Assembly (NCBI GenBank): GCA_903918555.1
Contig: CAIXEV010000279.1
Coordinates: forward strand, 1-9,189
Length of the DNA: 9,189 bases
Reading direction: 5' to 3'
DNA from: an uncultured bacterium
GTDB taxonomy: Bacteria > Planctomycetota > Phycisphaerae > Phycisphaerales > SM1A02
In this document: piece after piece, positions 6,538 to 9,189 of the stretch
Position numbering within the stretch: the stretch's first letter is position 1
Layout of the letters: the number at the start of each line of letters is the position of its first letter
Notes under the pieces: generated by a model
Told to the model about the DNA's origin: nothing
Databases searched by the model: none
The model's input: the letters and a program-made list of their open reading frames with translations, nothing else
Translations under genes and position numbers: made by a program

Positions 6538-8019
6538 ATGGACCCGACCGACTACGACTCGGCCCTGCACCGGATCCAGGCGACGCCCGGGCCCGTGCGG
6601 CGTGCGCTCGGTCAGGCTCGTGCGGGACTGCGCGCCCTCGTCGCGCGCGTCTCCCCCGGCACGGGGCTGCTCGCGCCGATCCTCGCGCGGATTCCGAAGC
6701 TCCCGCGCCTCGCCATGACGCAGGCGCGTGTCGACCCGCAGCGGCTGCACGAAGACGAATTCCCCGAACTTCTCTCCGTGCCGCCGATGCGGCTCCCGCA
6801 TCGGGCGAAGCCGCGCGTCGTCCTCGCGATCGGCTCGCTCTCGGCGGGCGGAGCCGAACGGCAGCTGGCAGCGTTCGTCGCCTCGCCCCGCACGCGCGAC
6901 CTCATCGAGCCCGTCGTCCTGCTCTCGTTCGAGCCCGAAGGCGCGACCGGCCATCACGCCGCGCCCGTGCGCGCAGCGGGCGTCGCGATCGAGGTCGCCG
7001 GCCGCACGACCGACCCCGCCGTCGTGCGCGCGCTCGACCGTGACCGCAAGCTCGTCGCGCGACTCGCGGCGCTTCCGCCCGTGATCCGCGCGCATGTCGC
7101 CGCGATGGCGGGCGAACTCCTGCGCCTCAAGCCCGACTGCGTGCACGCGTGGCTCGATCACCAGAACATCTGGTCGGGCGTCGCCGCACTTGTGATCGGC
7201 GTGCCGCACATCGTGCTCTCGACGCGCAATGTGAATCCAACGCACTTCCCGTACCTGTCGCAGCCGTGGTTCGAGGAGTGGTATCGCCTGCTCCTCCGCT
7301 CGCCGCGCGTCACGATGATCAACAACAGCCGCCCCGGCGCCGACGACTACGCGGCGTGGCTCGGCTACCCGCGCGAGAAGATCCGCGTCGTCCTCAACGG
7401 CGTCGATCCGTCGTGGATCCGCCGCCCGGACGCCGCGACGGTCGATGCGCTGCGGCGCGAGTTGCTCGGCGACCGCACGCTCCTCGTCGGCGGCGTCTTT
7501 CGCCTCAGCGACGAGAAGCAGCCCTTCGTCTGGCTCGAGGTGGCGCGGCGGATCGCGGCCGAGCGCGCCGATGTCGTCTTCTTCCACGCTGGCGAGGGGC
7601 CGCTCGACGAGCCGTTCCGCGCGCAGGCGGCGGATCTCATCGCGGCCGGTCGCGTGCACCTGCTTGGCCGCCGTGGCGATGTGCCGGCGCTTCTCTCCGC
7701 CTCCGATGCGCTGCTCCACACGGCGCGCTTCGAGGGAACGCCGAATGTGCTCCTCGAGGCCGCCCATCTCGGTTGCCCGATCGTCGGCACGCGCGCCGGT
7801 GGCGCGATCGATGTCGTCGCGGATGGCGAGACGGGATTCCTGTGCGACCCGGCCGACACCGAGGGGTTGATCGATCGGCTGCGCCGCGTCCTCGGCGACT
7901 CGGAGCTCCGCCGCCGGCTTTCAGCGGGCGGCCCGAACCTGATCGCCGAGCGTTTCTCGCTCGAGCAGATGATCGAAGGCACGCTCTCGGCGTATCCGAT
8001 GCTGCGGACACGCAGGTGA
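6538..8019 (+). CDS. GT4-type glycosyltransferase
   Basis: This 493-residue GT-B enzyme is complete. About 92 residues of variable N-terminal sequence lead into the first Rossmann strand, PRVVLAIGSLSAGGAERQ, with the acceptor-side GSLSAGGAERQ loop at 99-109. Then come VHAWLDH, NGVDPS (287-292), the donor-site segment FRLSDEKQP with Arg322 and Lys327, and the E-x7-E motif EGTPNVLLE (Glu399, Glu407) diagnostic of GT4. No signal peptide or clear membrane span is seen; such enzymes act at the inner face of the membrane. The start is 9 nt after the previous stop, with no Shine-Dalgarno, so reinitiation is likely. Block-by-block similarity to the enzyme at 1-1350 (VHAWLDH, VVLNGVDPS, EGTPNVLLE, NPTxFPxL, WYRxL) shows they are paralogues, and it predicts how the truncated one should end. 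Sugar specificity cannot be read from sequence. Confidence 0.93.
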   Translation: MDPTDYDSALHRIQATPGPVRRALGQARAGLRALVARVSPGTGLLAPILARIPKLPRLAMTQARVDPQRLHEDEFPELLSVPPMRLPHRAKPRVVLAIGSLSAGGAERQLAAFVASPRTRDLIEPVVLLSFEPEGATGHHAAPVRAAGVAIEVAGRTTDPAVVRALDRDRKLVARLAALPPVIRAHVAAMAGELLRLKPDCVHAWLDHQNIWSGVAALVIGVPHIVLSTRNVNPTHFPYLSQPWFEEWYRLLLRSPRVTMINNSRPGADDYAAWLGYPREKIRVVLNGVDPSWIRRPDAATVDALRRELLGDRTLLVGGVFRLSDEKQPFVWLEVARRIAAERADVVFFHAGEGPLDEPFRAQAADLIAAGRVHLLGRRGDVPALLSASDALLHTARFEGTPNVLLEAAHLGCPIVGTRAGGAIDVVADGETGFLCDPADTEGLIDRLRRVLGDSELRRRLSAGGPNLIAERFSLEQMIEGTLSAYPMLRTRR

Positions 8020-8038
8020 ACGGCGCCTTGCCCGTCAT

Positions 8039-8077
8039 CCGAGCCCGACACCCGAGCCCAACATCCGAGCCCGCCCC
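8039..8077 (+). repeat. three 13-bp tandem units with CCGAGCCC core
   Basis: CCGAGCCC recurs at 8039, 8052 and 8065, an exact 13-bp spacing, with the spacers GACAC, AACAT and GCCCC. It begins 20 bp after the end of the export operon. On the minus strand it is a G-rich tract with several GGG runs, though the loops are uneven and a quadruplex would be marginal. Possible roles are a protein-binding iteron or a C-rich, G-poor transcript segment of the kind used by Rho; neither is shown. Confidence 0.5.
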
Positions 8078-8121
8078 GTCACGCCGCACGGTCGTCCGTA
8101 AACACATTCGAGACATGCGCT

Positions 8122-8139
8122 TACGAGCAGAAACTCGTA
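8122..8139. repeat. short perfect inverted repeat TACGAG/CTCGTA
   Basis: A 6-bp perfect stem (TACGAG and CTCGTA) flanks a 6-nt loop, CAGAAA. It has no T-run after it, so it is not an intrinsic terminator. It could be an operator half-site pair or a weak RNA hairpin; a 6-bp inverted repeat of this kind can also occur by chance. Confidence 0.3.
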
Positions 8140-8389
8140 GCGAGCGACGCGCCGTTTCCCAATTCTGCGAACCGATCGCACCGCACCTGGCGTAGCCGAG
8201 CCACGGCGGGGGTCGTTCGCCAATTCGTTGTGCGCGCGCGCCGAAACGAGATCGAGTCTTCTTCACTTTAAGCAAGATTGCCCACGCGACCACCCGCGAA
8301 TTCAGGGTAGTGCTGCGTCGCTTGATCTTGTTTTCTTGGGCAACGCCCTCGACTCGGTCGATGACCCATCGCGAATTTGTCGTTCTTTT

Positions 8390-8400
8390 GGAGCCCCTCC
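8390..8400 (+). promoter_or_regulatory. GGAG ribosome-binding candidate paired with CTCC
   Basis: GGAG at 8390-8393 is the best Shine-Dalgarno candidate for the repeat protein, but it ends 12 nt before the ATG at 8406, longer than usual. It is followed by CCC and then CTCC, so the element can fold on itself (GGAG-ccc-CTCC) and hide the site. A T-rich run precedes it. The four-pair hairpin is weak and the function is uncertain. Confidence 0.35.
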
Positions 8401-8405
8401 GTCCT

Positions 8406-9189
8406 ATGTCTCTCCGACGCACGATCCTCCCGCTCACTCCGATCGCAGCCCTCCTTGCAGCCACCTCGGCGCACGCCGTCGACGGCGTGCTGAAGGCCTG
8501 GGGTCGCAATGTCGAAGGCCAGACGACCATTCCCGTCGGCCTCGGCAATGTGAAGTCGATCGATGGCGGCACCGCCTTCACGATCACGCTCACGACCGCC
8601 GGCGCCGTGCGCGCCTGGGGCGACAACACCAACGGCCAGACGACGGTTCCGGCGGATCTCGGCGTGGTCATCCGCATCGCCGCGGGTGCCGACCACGCCC
8701 TCGCCATCCTCGAGAACGACACCGTCCGCGCGTGGGGCCTCAACACTTCGGGCCAGACCACCGTGCCGGGCGACCTCCTCGCCGCATCGCAGATCTCGGC
8801 GGGCAACCTGCACTCGATGGCGCTGACGCCGGCGGGCGCGGTTCGCTGCTGGGGCGACAACACCGACGGCCAGTGCACCGTGCCCGTGGGCCTCGGCACC
8901 GCGACCGCCATCAGCGCGGGCGGGCTCTTCTCGACCGCCATCAAGTCGGACGGAACGGCGTTCGCGTGGGGCAGCAACGCGCAGGGACAGACGAGCGTTC
9001 CAGGCGACCTCGGTGCCGTCGACGCGATCGCCGCAGGCGGCGCCCATGTCGTCGCGCTCACCGCGCTCGGCGAGATCCGCTGCTGGGGCGACAACGCCCT
9101 CGACCAGTGCACGCCTCCGGGCGGGCTCACCGACCTCGTCGCCATCGCCGCCGGCGGCGAAACTTCGTACGCCCTGAAGCGCGACGGCA
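8406..9189 (+). CDS. secreted RCC1-like repeat protein (3' end cut by window edge)
   Basis: 261 codons are open from the ATG at 8406 to the right edge. The first 24 residues form a signal peptide: a positively charged start (SLRRT), a hydrophobic core (IAALLAA) and an AHA cleavage site, so the protein is exported by Sec. The rest is at least six repeats of exactly 39 residues, each with a core of the type (V/I)RxWGxNxxGQxxVP, then a hydrophobic strand and a (A/G)GGxHxxAL-like segment. The core Trp residues fall at 32, 71, 110, 149, 188 and 227. The pattern resembles RCC1/BLIP-II beta-propeller blades. Repeats 4 and 6 each carry a Cys pair flanking the core. Proteins with this look are common in Phycisphaerae-type planctomycetes; their role is generally unknown, with surface binding a guess. 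It is separated from the export operon by 386 bp and is probably an independent unit. Confidence 0.9.
   Translation, partial: MSLRRTILPLTPIAALLAATSAHAVDGVLKAWGRNVEGQTTIPVGLGNVKSIDGGTAFTITLTTAGAVRAWGDNTNGQTTVPADLGVVIRIAAGADHALAILENDTVRAWGLNTSGQTTVPGDLLAASQISAGNLHSMALTPAGAVRCWGDNTDGQCTVPVGLGTATAISAGGLFSTAIKSDGTAFAWGSNAQGQTSVPGDLGAVDAIAAGGAHVVALTALGEIRCWGDNALDQCTPPGGLTDLVAIAAGGETSYALKRDG
8487..9188 (+). repeat. six in-frame 117-bp repeats encoding RCC1-like blades
   Basis: Six units start at 8487, 8604, 8721, 8838, 8955 and 9072, each 117 bp with no insertion or deletion between core Trp codons. The core DNA is especially alike between units (TGGGGCGACAACACC is shared by the second and fourth). 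This is a protein-coding repeat, likely to continue past the window. Confidence 0.85.

Larger units (their letters stand above)
1427..8019 (+). other. putative polysaccharide modification/export operon
   Basis: Six plus-strand genes lie head to tail with gaps of 21 nt, a 1-nt overlap (TGATG), a 4-nt overlap (ATGA), 13 nt and 9 nt. Such spacing implies a single transcript with translational coupling. Content is coherent: methyltransferase, ABC-2 permease, ABC ATPase with sugar-binding tail, acyltransferase, methyltransferase, glycosyltransferase. No hairpin followed by a T-run was found inside the block or just after its last stop. A secondary promoter may lie at 5559-5567. Confidence 0.75.
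8020..8405. other. intergenic region, no gene seen
   Basis: This 386-bp stretch between the glycosyltransferase stop and the repeat-protein start has no convincing reading frame; open frames of up to 62 codons lack coding character. From about 8100 it becomes more AT-rich than the rest, with T-runs at 8328-8337 and 8384-8389. It contains a triple CCGAGCCC repeat, a short inverted repeat and an alternating GC tract (8229-8242), but no hairpin followed by a T-run that would make a clear intrinsic terminator for the operon. It must hold the end of the upstream transcript and the promoter of the downstream gene. TTTAAG at 8266-8271 is the nearest thing to a -10, without a matching -35. A small RNA cannot be excluded. 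Confidence 0.6.

Noticed and set aside
5464..7767. Very long minus-strand open frame (767 codons) across the acyltransferase, methyltransferase and glycosyltransferase genes
   Set aside because: It is antisense to three recognised genes, has an Arg/Glu/Ala-rich low-complexity translation and no domain. GC-rich genes with G/C third positions commonly leave such antisense frames open.
8039..8077. CRISPR-like array or minus-strand G-quadruplex
   Set aside because: The 8-bp cores with 5-bp spacers are far too short for CRISPR. The GGG runs on the minus strand are unevenly spaced with one loop of about 10 nt, so a quadruplex is marginal.
8020..8100. Intrinsic terminator after the operon
   Set aside because: GGCGCC at 8023-8028 and small GC hairpins occur, but none has a stable stem followed by a T-run.
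8035..8223. 62-codon minus-strand frame in the intergenic region
   Set aside because: It has no ribosome-binding site, no recognisable family and no hydrophobic or coding pattern; it runs through the CCGAGCCC repeats.
8229..8242. Alternating purine-pyrimidine GC tract as a Z-DNA element
   Set aside because: Similar CGCGCG runs occur throughout this GC-rich window, for example near 3479-3490 inside a gene, so there is nothing specific here.
7637..9145. Minus-strand open frame of 502 codons across the intergenic region and the repeat protein
   Set aside because: It is antisense to two recognised genes. Its apparent internal repeats (SPGT/WPxVLxPxAxT) are just the complement of the 117-bp RCC1-like repeats.

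Overview
The window is GC-rich DNA (about 70% by eye) from a bacterial chromosome. It carries most of a surface-polysaccharide locus and, at the right end, the start of a secreted repeat protein. The best guess for the source is a planctomycete of the Phycisphaerae/Phycisphaerales type. That rests on the short RCC1-like repeats with 'WGxNxxGQ' cores behind a signal peptide, the weak use of Shine-Dalgarno sites, and the composition. It is an inference; no marker gene is present.

Layout. Positions 1-1350 (minus strand) hold a GT4-type glycosyltransferase that runs off the left edge. A 76-bp divergent promoter region (1351-1426) separates it from a tight plus-strand operon (1427-8019). The operon encodes, in order, a SAM methyltransferase with a C-terminal extension, an ABC-2 polysaccharide permease (Wzm-like), its ATPase with a C-terminal carbohydrate-binding domain (Wzt-like), a left-handed beta-helix acyltransferase, a second SAM methyltransferase, and a second GT4 glycosyltransferase that is a clear paralogue of the first. 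Gaps are 21 nt or less, with a TGATG overlap (permease/ATPase) and an ATGA overlap (ATPase/acyltransferase). A 386-bp gene-free, AT-richer stretch (8020-8405) follows. Then comes a secreted protein with at least six RCC1-like repeats of exactly 39 residues (117 bp), cut by the right edge.

How the genes fit together. The glycosyltransferases would build a glycan on a lipid carrier. The methyltransferases and acyltransferase would decorate it or cap its end. Wzm/Wzt would export it across the inner membrane. The Wzt-type C-terminal domain suggests export gated by recognition of a terminal modification, as known for methyl/phosphate-capped O antigens exported by ABC transporters; which gene here makes a cap is not known.

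The most striking signal is not a gene. Reading all lines by eye I found no occurrence of the palindrome ACGT in 9,189 bases, although roughly 25 would be expected from composition. The avoidance is visible in codon choice: Asp, Asn, His and Tyr codons end in T rather than the otherwise preferred C whenever the next codon is Val (GTN). A second pattern is that the three genes most likely to have their own promoters have a TANNNT box only 6-9 nt before the start codon and no Shine-Dalgarno, which suggests leaderless transcripts.
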